From Anoplopoma fimbria (Eukaryota; Chordata; Actinopteri; Perciformes; Anoplopomatidae), in the NCBI RefSeq assembly GCF_027596085.1, contig NC_072472.1, positions 22,153,552 to 22,217,551 on the forward strand: DNA of 64,000 nucleotides, read 5' to 3'. The notes beneath the pieces are model-generated. The model searched no databases, had not been told where the DNA came from, and saw only the letters and a list, made by a program, of their open reading frames with translations. Position 1 is the stretch's first letter. The number at the start of each line of letters is the position of its first letter. Positions 1 to 14,800 of this stretch are shown here, one piece after another. A program made the position numbers and the translations under genes.

Positions 1-94
1 GTGAGGATCGGTTTGTCGACAAACAAAACATGAATTTCACACAAAAACATAACTCATGAATATTTACTGCAAATCAATGTGACTTTTGCTGTTG

Positions 95-464
95 CCTTTC
101 AGATACAAGTTCAGAAATGCGCGGCTTCACCTTGGCAAGTGCCACTCTCATATCATTTTCGCAGCAAAGTCTGTTCCTTTTCTTAGTTTTCATGTCCACC
201 ATCCTCGAAAAGGATTGCTCACAAAGATACGTTGTAACAAACGGTGTGAGTATCTCAAGGGCTTTCTTGGCAATACGAGAGTATGGTACGATTTGGTGAC
301 ACCAAAACGTTGAGAGCGTTGGCTCTGCTGAAGTTCAATGATTTCGTCGAGGCATTCATCGTTGACATCTGCTGTCATCTGCTGAACGCAGCATAAGTTT
401 TAGCTTTTCTCCGTGCTTTTTGGGAACCCCTGGGGTTCGATCGAACCCAGGTTAAGAACCACTG
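95..464 (-). mobile_element. hAT (ZBED/SCAND3-type) transposon remnant, internally deleted
   Basis: Reading the minus strand from about 320 down to 95 gives an open stretch that resembles the C-terminal hAT dimerisation region. It contains ALEILTPFVTTYLCEQSFS followed by MKTKKRNRL and ALAKVKPRI, the pattern of ZBED/SCAND3-like domesticated or active hAT transposases. At 451-464 the minus strand reads CAGTGGTTCTTAAC, a typical hAT terminal inverted repeat. Only about 140 bases separate that terminus from the transposase C-terminus, so most of the coding region is missing and the copy cannot be autonomous. The other end lies at or beyond the left window edge. Family assignment rests on motif recognition only. 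Confidence 0.7.
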
Positions 465-469
465 TTGTA

Positions 470-690
470 GATGGAGGGAAGGCATTCTTGCTGTTCAGCT
501 CACAGAACTGAAAGGTATGGCTGGCCATTGACAGCTCCTATTATTTCTGTGAAGACCTTGTAGAATCTTTTATTGTGGCTCCTTTACTACTTTGAATTAA
601 AGAGATTGTATTCCACTTAAATTGTATGGACACTATTGAATCTGTAAACCCCACAGCAAACATATGTTAAAATGTTATGTTCAAAGAATG
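470..690. other. Short spacer, nothing recognised
   Basis: AT-rich spacer between the hAT remnant and the LINE 3' end. No open frame with recognisable content and no RNA gene were seen. Confidence 0.5.
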
Positions 691-1047
691 TTCAATTCAA
701 TTCAGTTTATTTTGTATAGCCCAGAATCACAAATTACAAATTTGCCTCAGAGGCCTTTACAATCTGTGCACATGCGACATCCTCTGTCCTTCCCTCACAT
801 CGGCACAGGAAAAACTCCCTTTAACAGGGAGAAAAAAGGAAGAAACCTCTGGGAGAACGACAGAGGAGGGATCCTTCTCCCAGGATGGACAGAATGCAAT
901 AGATGTCATGTGTACAGAATGAGCAGCATAACAGAGATACAACACATTCAATGTATATGACATAAATGATTCATATAATAAGACTACTTATAATAACAGC
1001 AGCAATTATTACAGTAGAATTATAGCCATGAAAATAGGGATAGTAAT

Positions 1048-1560
1048 GTGACTAATAATAATAATCGAAGTAGCAGTGGGTGTCAGTCGGCTCACAGCAG
1101 GAGGCACGACTACGGTCCAGGTACCACAACGATTCATGGAAACCTGCAGAACGAGAAAGCAAAAGGGCTTCAGGGTGGAAGTAAAGCTAAAATGCTTAAT
1201 GGTACAGGTAATAGTAATAGTAATGTGACTAGTAATAATAATGGTGGTAGCAGTCGGTGTCAGCAGGGCCGTAGCAGGATGCACGTCCACGGTCCAGGTA
1301 CAGCCACGATTTATAGAAGCCTGCGAAGCGAGAAAGCACAAAGACTCCAGGGTACAAGCAAGTCAATAAGCGTAATAGTACAGGCAATAATAATAGTAAT
1401 GTGACTAATAATGATAGTGGTAGTAGTAGTGGGTGTCAGCAGGGCCTCAGCAGGTGGCACGATGACAGTCCAAATATACCCCGATTCCTGGGAACCTGCG
1501 AGCGAGAAAGCACAAGAACTCCGGGGAAGAAGCAAAATCAGTAATGTGCATAAATAGGAG
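1048..1560. repeat. Three tandem units of ~177 bp in the LINE 3'UTR
   Basis: The word GTGACTA recurs at 1048, 1225 and 1401. Each is followed by an AATAAT-rich run, a GTGTCAG..GCAGG block, a GTCCA/GGTCCAGGTA block and GCGAGAAAGCACAA. The spacing is 176-177 bases and divergence between units is moderate. Confidence 0.75.
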
Positions 1561-2730
1561 ATTAATACATAAAGAGGGAGGGAGAGAAGAGGAGAGAGGA
1601 GCTCAGCGTATCCTAGGTAGTCCCCCGGCTGTCTAGGCATATAGCAGCATATCTAGGGGCTGGACCAAGGCGAACCTGAACCAGCCCTAACTATAAGCGC
1701 TATCAAAAAGGAAGGTCTTAAGCCTGCTCTTGAAAGTGGTGAGTGTGTCTGCCCCCGGACTGAAACTGGAACCTGGTTCCACAGAAGAGGAGCCTGATAA
1801 CTGAAGGCTCTGGCTCCCATCCTACTTTTATATACTCTAGGAACCACAAGTAACCCTGCATTGATTGAGCGCAGCTCTCTAGTTGGGTAATATGGAACTA
1901 TAAGTTCCTTAAGATAAGACGGTGCCTGACCAGTTAGAGCTTTGTAGATAAGTAAAAGAATTTTAAATTCTATTCTTGATTTAACAGGGAGCCAGTGCAG
2001 AGAAGCTAATACTGGAGTAATATGATCTCTTTTCTTAGTTTTTGTTAGAACACGTGCTGCAGCATTCTGGATCAACTGTAAAGATCTAAGAGACCTATTA
2101 GAGCAGCCTGATAATAAGGAGTTACAGTAATCTAGTCTAGAGGTAACAAATGCATGAACTAGTTTTTCTGCATTGCTTTGAGACAGGATTTGCCTGATTT
2201 TCGCAATGTTACGTAAATGAAAAAAGGCTGTCCTTGAGATCTGTTTTATATAAGAGTTAAAAGACAGATCCTGGTCAAAGATAACTCCAAGGTCCTTAAC
2301 GGTAGTGCTGGATGCTAGAGCAATGCCATCTAGAGAAACTATATCGTTAGATAATTGAATTCGAAGGTGATCTGGGCCTAGAAGGATAACTTCTGTTTTT
2401 TCAGAGTTTAACATTAAAAAGTTACAGGTCATCCAGGTTTTTATGTCCGTAAGACATGCTTGAAGTTTAGAGAACTGGTTAGTTTTGTCTGGCTTAATTG
2501 ATAGATATAACTGGGTATCATCTGCATAACAATGAAAGTTTACTGAGTGTTTTCTGATAATATTCCCCAAGGGAAGCATATATAAGGTAAATAAAATAGG
2601 TCCAAGAACAGACCCCTGTGGAACTCCGTGACTAACCCTGGTTTTCATCGAGCTTTCATTGTTTACATATACAAACTGAGATCGGTCTGATAAATACGAC
2701 TTAAACCAGCTAAGTGCGGTTCCTTTCAAT

Positions 2731-2866
2731 TTCAATTCAATTCAGTTTATTTTGTATAGCCCAGAATCACAAATTACAAATTTGCCTCAGAGGGCTTTAC
2801 AATCTGTGCACATGCGACATCCTCTGTCCTTCCCTCACATCGGCACAGGAAAAACTCCCCCTTTAA
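2731..2866 (-). mobile_element. Nested short copy of the same LINE 3' end inside the RT frame
   Basis: About 130 bases here are nearly identical to 690-825, the 3' terminus of the host element: both run from TTCAATTCAATTCAG through the TTGCCTCAGAG block to the CTCACATCGGCACAGG block. It splits the RT between residues GIK and GTALSW, which are normally adjacent in L2 reverse transcriptases. Near-identical 8-9 base sequences flank it (minus strand ATTAAAGG and ATTGAAAGG), as expected for a target-site duplication. This is therefore a later insertion of a 5'-truncated family member or a derived SINE. Confidence 0.75.
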
Positions 2867-3250
2867 TGCCTATAAGATGCTCCAATCTCTGTAATAGGAT
2901 TTGGTGATCAATGGTATCAAATGCAGCACTAAGGTCTAGCAATACAAGTACAGAGACAAGTCCTTTGTCTGAAGCTATTAGAAGGTCATTGGTAATTTTT
3001 ACCAGTGCCGTCTCTGTGCTATGATTCACTCTAAATCCTGACTGAAAATCCTCAAATAAACTATTGTTATGCCTAAAGTCACAGAGCTGATTTGCTACTG
3101 CTTTCTCAAGGATCTTAGAGAGGAACGGAAGGTTAGATATAGGTCTATAGTTAGCCAACACCTCTGGATCAAGAGTAGGTTTCTTAAGAAGAGGTTTAAT
3201 TACAGCTAGTTTGAAGGCCTGTGTACTGTATAAAATACTAATAAACAAAA

Positions 3251-3660
3251 CTCATTATTCATGTCATGATACTAGTTTTCCTCTATGCTACAACCTGGTC
3301 CGTTAGCTACATGTTGAGATTCCACGAGGTGTATATCAGCAGCCTGTGTTGTGTGGTACAGGTCTTTGTTAGGATTGGAGATTCCACGAGGTGTATATCA
3401 GCACAGGTCTTTGTTAGGATTGGTAGGCTGTGACTAGAGCTGGGGAGCTACACACTCCAGCCACCAACTACAAATATAGAGCATCCACATTGCTGGATGC
3501 CAGACTCAGTAATTTCCATAATGCAACCCGATAGCATCCTCAATTAGACTCTCCATGCCTCAATTCCGACTTCTTTTCAACTTCATATTTGTAACACAAG
3601 CTATCTGTTAAAAATGTTAAACTTTGTTACATATCAGACGTAAAAACACTTTAAACAAAA
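3251..3660. other. Spacer with a small direct duplication
   Basis: The string GAGATTCCACGAGGTGTATA occurs at 3316 and again at 3378, and AGGTCTTTGTTAGGATTGG also occurs twice, indicating a local duplication with a period of about 60 bases. No gene was recognised. Confidence 0.55.
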
Positions 3661-3664
3661 TAAA

Positions 3665-4700
3665 TAGCTGATCTCATCCAGGCTCATCTTCATCCTCTTC
3701 CTTTGAGGGGAAGCTGCTATCTGGATTTCTGCACACATCAAAACTTGCTTGAATCTCGTGAATCTTAAAGTCTAATGGTACAGATCGTCAAACAGCAAAG
3801 TGATGCAACACCTACCTACTCAGACACTTTTCTCGTCTTCCGAGATTTGGTTTGGTCCACCGTCACTGGAGCCTCATCAGAATACTATTTTCTTTTCCTC
3901 TCCAGGGATGCACAGTGCGGGTTTCTGCACAGATCAAATGCTTTTCAAATCTCTTGAATCCAACAGTAACAGCACAATCTCATCAAAACAGGGAGGTGAC
4001 ATAACATGTACCTGCCATCACTCTCTGGACTTTTGGCCTTGCTGTATGAAGCCTGGTACAGATTATGGCGCTTCTCTGTGGGGGAAAAAAGTTTTTAAGT
4101 TTCACCAAATTTTGTATACAGGACATGGTTGTACGGAGACCTACTGAATAGGTGTCAAAGATTGGCTCACTTGTGTGTCTCCACCTTATCCAGGCTCATC
4201 TTCATCTTCTTCCTCTCCGGTGAGCCGCTATAAGGAGTTCTGCATGGATGGAATGTGTTTTAATCTCTTGAATTAAGTTGGAAAGTAAAATTTTATCAGT
4301 ACAGACAAGATAAATAACACATACCTTAACCCACTATGCAAGGCGACAAAAGCGGCCCTCGTCCTTTTCCTCTGAGGCTAAGCTGGGGCTGGGCTGGATG
4401 AAGCCGCAGCTGGAGCCTCTTAGATGTTTGAGGTAACTCTGATGATGGAAAGATATGACATTATATTGCTCCTAAAGTTAAGGAAAGCAATGGTTTATGT
4501 TCACCAAATAAATACTGATTTAATTTCTCCTCAGTAGATCATATATTTCACCCTCCCGCTTAACTGCAAAATATCTGATAATATACTGTATAACTAGGAC
4601 AGTTTACCACTAACCTGTCCCCACACTGTAAGGCTTCGAAAGTGTCCCTCTTCCTTTTCCCCATAGGTGTAACATCGCCTCTGTAGTATTGAGACTTTGA
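3665..4700 (-). repeat. Row of small duplicated tail exons of the HIPK-like locus
   Basis: Minus-strand exon-like segments recur at about 4615-4680, 4330-4400, 4185-4245, 3850-3925 and 3665-3730. Several start after a CAG acceptor and three read a basic core: PQRKRMKMSLDE, SPERKKMKMSLDK and KRKRDTFEAL. The upstream intron ends are also alike (AATTCAAGAGATT before the third and a close version before the first two), so the duplicated unit includes intron sequence. At least one copy differs by an indel that shifts its frame. They lie just downstream of the kinase remnant at 4780-8530 and probably encoded alternative basic C-terminal tails. Function is inferred only. Confidence 0.5.
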
Positions 4701-4779
4701 AGTGAAGGGCAGCTCTGGCGGGGTCTTTTACTGGTGAACAGATGAGCTGAGCTGCTGTGGTTGTGACGGGAGCTGGTCC

Positions 4780-8530
<3,751 letters not shown>

Positions 8531-8539
8531 TGGTCTCTG

Positions 8540-10380
8540 TAATATGTAGACTAGAGGATAAGGGAGGAGTGATGGACACACCGTGAAGTCATTTTTTGTC
8601 CCATGAAATAGAACAATTCAGAAAGAGTTGGCATACAAGGTTAATATTTGTCATGCTTTATTTTTTGTTTAAAGGGGACATGAAAAGTCACTTCCTGTTT
8701 GGTGGGCTACCTGGATCAGAAAACAGATTTGTTTCCTATGTCACATGTAGACTCATTAAAATATACCGACCCCCACATCTGAGTTTCTCAACCTACGGCT
8801 TGAGAACTACCTTTGCTGCTTGAGGTGCACCATATTTTTCTCCCAAGCCAATCAGAGAAGACTGGTCTTTTTTGGGAGGGCTTAAAGAGACTGGCGCTAA
8901 AATGGAGTGTACAGTATTGGGAAAGTGAAAATGTGAAGTGAAAATTCTGTAATTTCTTTGAAATTTTACAGTTAAATATCTTGAAATATTCGTAATAATT
9001 TACAGTGTAACTTTGCTTGTCCCATCACGTGTCATCTTGTGCAGTCATTAGGTCAAAATGTGAGTTTGCCCAATACTTTGGTTTAATACCATAAAGAGTT
9101 AATGACATTCCCATCAGCCTCAGCTCTACTTATTGCGATTTAGCAACACAGAGCTAAATAACAAATGTTATATCGCCTACGCTCTAAACTAAGATAGTTA
9201 ACATGGTAAATATTACCTGTAACATTTTAAAAGGTTAGCATTGTGATTGTGAGAATGTTAGCATTCTTATGTATAACAGACAGGAGAATTTGGCCTTCAG
9301 GGCTTTCTGCCAGAAATGTTTTTTCTTTTTTTAACAAAACCATGATATTTTCTTAAACTTGACCAAGTAGGTTCGTTGCCTCAACCTGAGGAGATTTCTG
9401 GTAGAAACGCAAACTTCTCCCATGTGCAAAGAGCCTAGTGTCTCTCCCAATATCATCTGCTGTCAGACATGTTTTGTTGGGTTGTCCTGATGTGATGACC
9501 TGTAAGAACAAACCTTGCCAGCGGATTTCATCCTGCACTGGTTCAACTAAGCCTTCATTGTGATTGGCTTGTGTTGATGTGCATCTAATCTGCATCCTGG
9601 CATTTGAGAATCACTCTGAGATGTGATGCCAACCATCTTAATTTTTTGGATCATGCCCTCTTTGGCTGTATTTTGCCGAAAGTCACAACGCCTTTTCACA
9701 CTCTCTCGCTCACGTGTGTGGCGCCTGGAATTTTTCACAGAATGTGTAACATTTTTGAGCTTGAGCATTTTTTATATCTGATTTTGGAGACTCAAATAAA
9801 TATCTTTAGTGCAATGAACAGTGTTATCTAATAAAGAATGGTTTACAATTTTAAAAACACAGAATCAAAACCTGCAATCACTCTCAAAATGATTGCCAGC
9901 CCTTAAATATATTAAAAGACAAGTAATGTAAATAATTCATGTTTTATAATGCTGTAAATGTTAACATCAGTAATGTTTGTAAACATGGGAACATTTTATA
10001 TCCTACAGTAGGAGCCAAATACTTCAGAAACACTATTAACATTATTATTATTATTGATTATTTGTAATTTATTGGGTCTGGTTAGGTCTGATCCTGCTAT
10101 AAACCAAATATGTAGGATCTGTTGGGTTCAATAAATTGCATCTATTAAATAACTGATAAGAAAAAAAACACACAACCAGCTTGAACAACAAAACTTGGTG
10201 GTTTTGGGTAGTGCTCCACTTCACTCTCATTAAACTTTAATCACCTCTGGATGCTGTGACGATTCAATCTTTATAAAAAAAATTGGCATTTTTAAAAAGG
10301 ACAGTATGAAAATAAAAAATAAATGTTTTGATGCTGCAGCACAGGCATGCATACATACATACGGACAAACGGAACTCGCT
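8540..10380. other. Intergenic stretch, no gene seen
   Basis: AT-rich sequence with short non-homologous open frames only. An ATT run lies near 10040-10055. No transposon terminus or RNA gene was recognised. Confidence 0.5.
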
Positions 10381-10935
10381 TATCTATAATTCAGATCAGG
10401 GGAGCGGCGTTAAGCACACAGTGAAACGTGTGCACTCTGCACCCAGAGGACGCATCGTTTGCGGCAGGAGGAATCGCATGAAATGGGAGTGTGAACGCTG
10501 ATCCGAATCAGTCGGCTGCACCGTGGACCATGTGTGCACCGAGTCCTCCGTTTCTCTCCCATTCAGCTGTTTCTCCCCAACCTCCCCCCCTCCCAAACCC
10601 TGCTCCGGCTCTGAGTGCAGTCATTTCTAGTGCAGAGAAATGTCCCTGGTGACACTGAGGGATGACGCAGGCTCTCTCTTCCATTCTCTGTTCCACTACA
10701 ACCTCCCACCACCACCACCACCACCACCACCTCCATCACCATCATTCCCTTCTTTCCACTTGCTCTCCCCTTCTTCTTCTTCTTTTTTTTTTTTTTTTTT
10801 GCTCTGGTGCTCCTCCTTTCTCCATTTCCTCTCCAACTCCCCCATCCTCCTCCTCCTCCTCTCTCCCTTCCTTCTTGCTCTCTCTCTCCCTCTCTCTCTA
10901 CTCCGGCACTGCAGTGCTGATTGTGATTGCACACA

Positions 10936-10991
<56 letters not shown>

Positions 10992-11830
10992 GACTGCAGC
11001 AGCATGCACCAACCGCGGCTGAGCTGTTCGGGGACAGGAGGAAGGGGGAACTGAGGAGAGGGAATAGTGTGCTATCTCACCCCAGCCTACTCGGGCATCT
11101 TTGCATTTCAAGAGCGGATAGCTTATGTTATCCAGCCTCCCCCCCACCCTGCACTGCCTCTGCATCCCGTTCACCCTGCTCCTCCCACTCCTAGTCTTCT
11201 TCCTCCTCCTCCTGTCTACAGCATCATTAGACCGGACTACAGATTGACCGGGACTGGTCGAGCACCGGATGGTCAGGTTCGCCCTGGCTGGAAGAAGACA
11301 CCTCTGTGGCTAAGCTACATCCACACCTTTGCTGGATTGTAATCGACATCCGGAGCTGGAAGAAGAGCCTCGGATGTGTTGTGTCTTTTCTTTTTACCGG
11401 CGTTGTCATTTGGCGCATTTGCTCTATTTGGCTGCTTGTTTTTTGCCTTCTCTGAGACTGGCTAGCAGGCACTGCAGCATCAGGACCGCAAGACCCGTGA
11501 AGCAGTAGGGCATGAGGACCCAGGGGCGACCCAAAGGAAGGGCTTGAGTGCTTCCATTGCTACCACTGCTGCTGAGGTGCTTATCTTGATTTTTTTTTTT
11601 CCTCCAGAAAAGGGTGTCTGGTGGGGGTTGGGGTGAGTGGTGACAGCACAGGTACCCAGGCCCCTGCAGAGCAGAACAGAGCAGGGAGGCTCTTGCATAG
11701 AGGAGGCAGGCAGGACGTCCTGTGGGAAAGAGGGGGGGAGAAGAAGGGCCGGCTCGAGCGTTGGGCTCCTGATGGTGGCTATTTTTGTCTCCCCTAGCTG
11801 AGTGATTGGGACAGCGGGTAGAAGATAAAG
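10380..11830 (+). promoter_or_regulatory. sptbn4: Inferred internal promoter and 5'UTR of sptbn4 short isoform
   Basis: Base composition changes sharply here. The stretch is much richer in G+C and CpG than its surroundings and holds CT-rich tracts, a (CCA)n tract, a T tract and a (CA)n microsatellite. Near its end a good splice acceptor (TTTTTGTCTCCCCTAG, ending 11797) is followed by CTGAGTGATTGGGACAGCGGG, then an in-frame TAG at 11819 and the ATG at 11831. The acceptor therefore joins a 5'UTR exon to the first coding exon, which implies a transcription start upstream in this block. A candidate 5'UTR donor is CACAG|GTACCC at 11650. Mammalian beta-IV spectrin has a short Sigma6 isoform beginning in repeat 10, which fits. 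The start site itself cannot be placed by eye. Confidence 0.6.
10926..10989 (+). repeat. (CA)n microsatellite
   Basis: About thirty CA dinucleotides with one interruption (CATA), in the inferred 5' region of sptbn4. Nearby are a (CCA)n tract at 10700-10735 and an 18-20 base T tract ending at 10800. Confidence 0.92.
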
Positions 11831-14800
11831 ATGCTTATGGCCCGAGACACGGCGCGGGACGAGGCTCAAAAGCTACACAGGAAGTGGCTGAAGCACCAGG
11901 CCTTTATGGCGGAACTGGCCCGCAATAAGGAATGGCTTGCCAAGATAGAGCAGGTGAGTGGAGGTGACCAGGGCGTGATGATTGAGGGAGGGAGGGATGG
12001 ATGGATGGATGGATGGATGGATGGATGGATGGATGGATGGGGGAGGACGGGCGGGCCGGGGCAGGTGAGAGCATGAGTGACAGTGGGTGTGGTGGCAGTG
12101 AAATGGTGAGGGAGTGTGAGAGATGTCATCACTCAGCTTTTCATTTCATCACTTTGCTCGGGGACATCCTGTATTACGTTCTCAAGGTTACGTCGCCATG
12201 GTGTCGGTGTTGTTCCGGTTCACAGGTGGTGTGATCCCCCCCCCCCCACCCCCTTCTCCCGTGGTTCTCTGGTGTCTCTGCCCAGAGGTGAGACCACCTG
12301 GATTATCACGGCTCTGTCATGGAGGTTACAGTGAATCACACAGAGGACACTTAAACCTCCGCAGCAGTTTGAGGCTAAACATACAGAGGATGCAGGTTCC
12401 TCTCATTTCCATGTATATACAAATGGTGTCTGTTAGAACCACATATACAGTCAGCTCACATTCTCGGGTTTCTGCCCCACATCCCCATCATGCTATGTTA
12501 CCCTAACAGAGCAACCGTCCCATCCACAGAGAATGTTCTCCATGCCCTCAGCCTCAGTGAAGCTCAGGCGGGCTCTTTATTAGTCAATGAGACTCCCTCC
12601 ATCTCTGCTAATGACACATAGTCAAACGTATCGCTGCTGTCGTTCAGAAAGCTGTGGTGATTGGCTCAGTCACACGTTAAGCTGATGCTGATGCGGAGGG
12701 CATGTGGAGAACACAAGTGGATTTAGCTCTTGGTGGAAACATTTGCATCTAAACAGAATCGCTGACTTTAGAGATGTAATGTATTATAACTGAGACAGAT
12801 TGATGAGATCTTGGGGGGGGGGGGTTAAACCAGGAAGTGCTTAAGCTCAAGCATCATAGTAAAGACGGAAGCCAGTCAGAATGCACTTTCGCAACTGAAA
12901 TCCTATGATTCTCCCATTTTAATAAATACTTAAATCATTATTTTCTCATATCTGCAGGTTCACGAGCAGATTATTTAATGTCCTTTGATGCTTTTCAGTG
13001 GACCAAAAGCTGCACCAAGGCAAAATCATATAGAGCACAATGATTTATCGTGTACATTTTTTGAATATTAGATACTCAATCCGCTAATCTAGAAGCAAAC
13101 GAGTGGCTGCTGTCAGTCCTCTACTTGCACCAGTGACACTGTGCGAAAGACATGACAAGTGGCTCCTGGACACAAGTTTAAAAGAAAAGAAATGCTGAAT
13201 AATGCGATAGCAGTGATGGTAAGGTTTATCAGATTGTGACCTTGCTGAAATGTATTTACATCTCTGATAACATCCTCAGAGGTTTAGTTGACATTTCCGA
13301 CCGTTTTAATTATTAATTCTTTATTGAATACATTAAAAAAATTCATTCGACTCTATAGATTTTTACACATTCATGTTTTTCTAGTATATATAGTATTATA
13401 AAATATTCATACGTTAGCGGCTTGACCGATTATAACCACGGCCCATGAAGACGAGGCCTACCGCTGCATATGACCTAATGAGGAAGTCCTCATTAGCCGT
13501 CACTAGGTTCATCACAGTCTAGACCCTCCCACTGAGCCGGCCAGACACTTCCTCTTGGTTCAGTCACAATGCAAAAGAGAGAAAAGATTACTTGTGCTTA
13601 CCGATCAGTGTGTGCAGATGGGTTTGTGCTTTTAGTAGATGACTCTTTCTTTATTTTGTCTTTGCTACAGACTGTTCCAAGGTTAAGAGTCTGTGCAGCC
13701 ATATTCATACGTGTTCTCAACAGTGTTACGTCCTGTGGCTAAGTAGTTCAGGATATTCTGTTTGTGATATTATGACATTACTGTCATTTTGGCACATGAT
13801 ATGTTAATTTTACAATGTCAAAAATGGAGAGACAGAGATAATTAATTATCAAATGTGGCAACATTGCTCAAATGGAATTGTTAAAGATGTAATGTTGTCA
13901 AACAGATACATGTTTGGACCTCACCATCAGTGCATTAGTCCAATCCATGTGGCATTAATGTCATAATAACGCCAATTTTAGCATTCACTGTGAATTCAAA
14001 AATACACGCTACAAGACTCTGGATGGAACTCGTAACCTGAACCTAACGTGGTTTGCTAAAACTATTTTTACTCTTAAATTTGCTGTTTCTGTTTTCTGTA
14101 TGTAGCTGAAACGATAAGTCAATTTAAGGATTAGTCAATTGATAGAAAATTAAGCCGCAACTGTTTTGATCACCGATTAATTGCGTTTTCCGCGCAAAAC
14201 TCCAACCATTCTTTGGTTCCAGCGGCTTTTCCATTGCAGGGATTTGCTGCTGCTTTATATCATTGTAAACTGAACAGCTTTGGGTTGGAGTAAAGAAACA
14301 AGTAATTTAGAGCTGTGGGATTTGGGCTTTAGGGAATGGTGACAGCCTTTATCCCTGATATCTGAACTTCTCTAGACCAAACAATTTATATAAATAATCA
14401 AGAAAATTACCAGCAGATTAATTAATAATGCAAAGTGATAGTTGCAGCCCTTATTTAATGTGTGGCTCTACAGCTAAAAAAGAAAATCAAATACGGAACA
14501 ATGTTATTTTCTTCATGTTTTTAAAGACAAATAACATGTTATTACCTGCTCCCGATGTTCAATAGTGCAGTTTATATGCAGGAGGCAACCTCCGCTTCTG
14601 AAGAGTGAAGCAAATGCTGGAGTGTCTTTAACCTGCATTCTCTATAATGTCCATCAGGGGGCGACTCCTCTGGTTGTATAGAAGTCTATGAGAAAATGAC
14701 TTCTCTCTTGATTTATTACCTCAGTAAACATTGTAAACATGAGTTTATGGTCTCAATCTCGAGTTTCAAGTTTTCTTCAATACAGCATGATGTTCATTTA

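Larger units (their letters stand above)
690..3250 (-). mobile_element. 5'-truncated L2-clade LINE retrotransposon (reverse transcriptase + 3'UTR)
   Basis: Two minus-strand open segments, 2835-3248 and 1653-2735, together form the reverse transcriptase of an L2-type non-LTR element. The first holds the fingers region (NYRPISNLPFLSKILEKAV, LLDLSAAFDTIDH). The second holds the palm with GVPQGSVLGPILF and the catalytic CYADDTQLY box, then the thumb and C-terminal part (HWLPVKSRIEFKILLL). The endonuclease domain is absent, so the copy is 5'-truncated near 3250. The 3'UTR runs to about 690 and contains three tandem units of about 177 bp. The frame is broken by a nested insertion at 2736-2866, so the copy is dead. 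Confidence 0.88.

Noticed and set aside
1009..1640. Thr/Ile-rich ORFs of about 110 aa on both strands
   Set aside because: They come from AAT/AGT-rich tandem units in the LINE 3'UTR.
10563..11194. ORFs of 130-203 aa on both strands in the sptbn4 5' region
   Set aside because: They are made of CA, CCA, CT and T tracts (His-Thr or Cys-Val runs) and have no homologue-like content.
11866..12132. His/Ser/Ile-rich ORF ([12 protein letters not shown]) on the minus strand
   Set aside because: Translation of the GGAT microsatellite.
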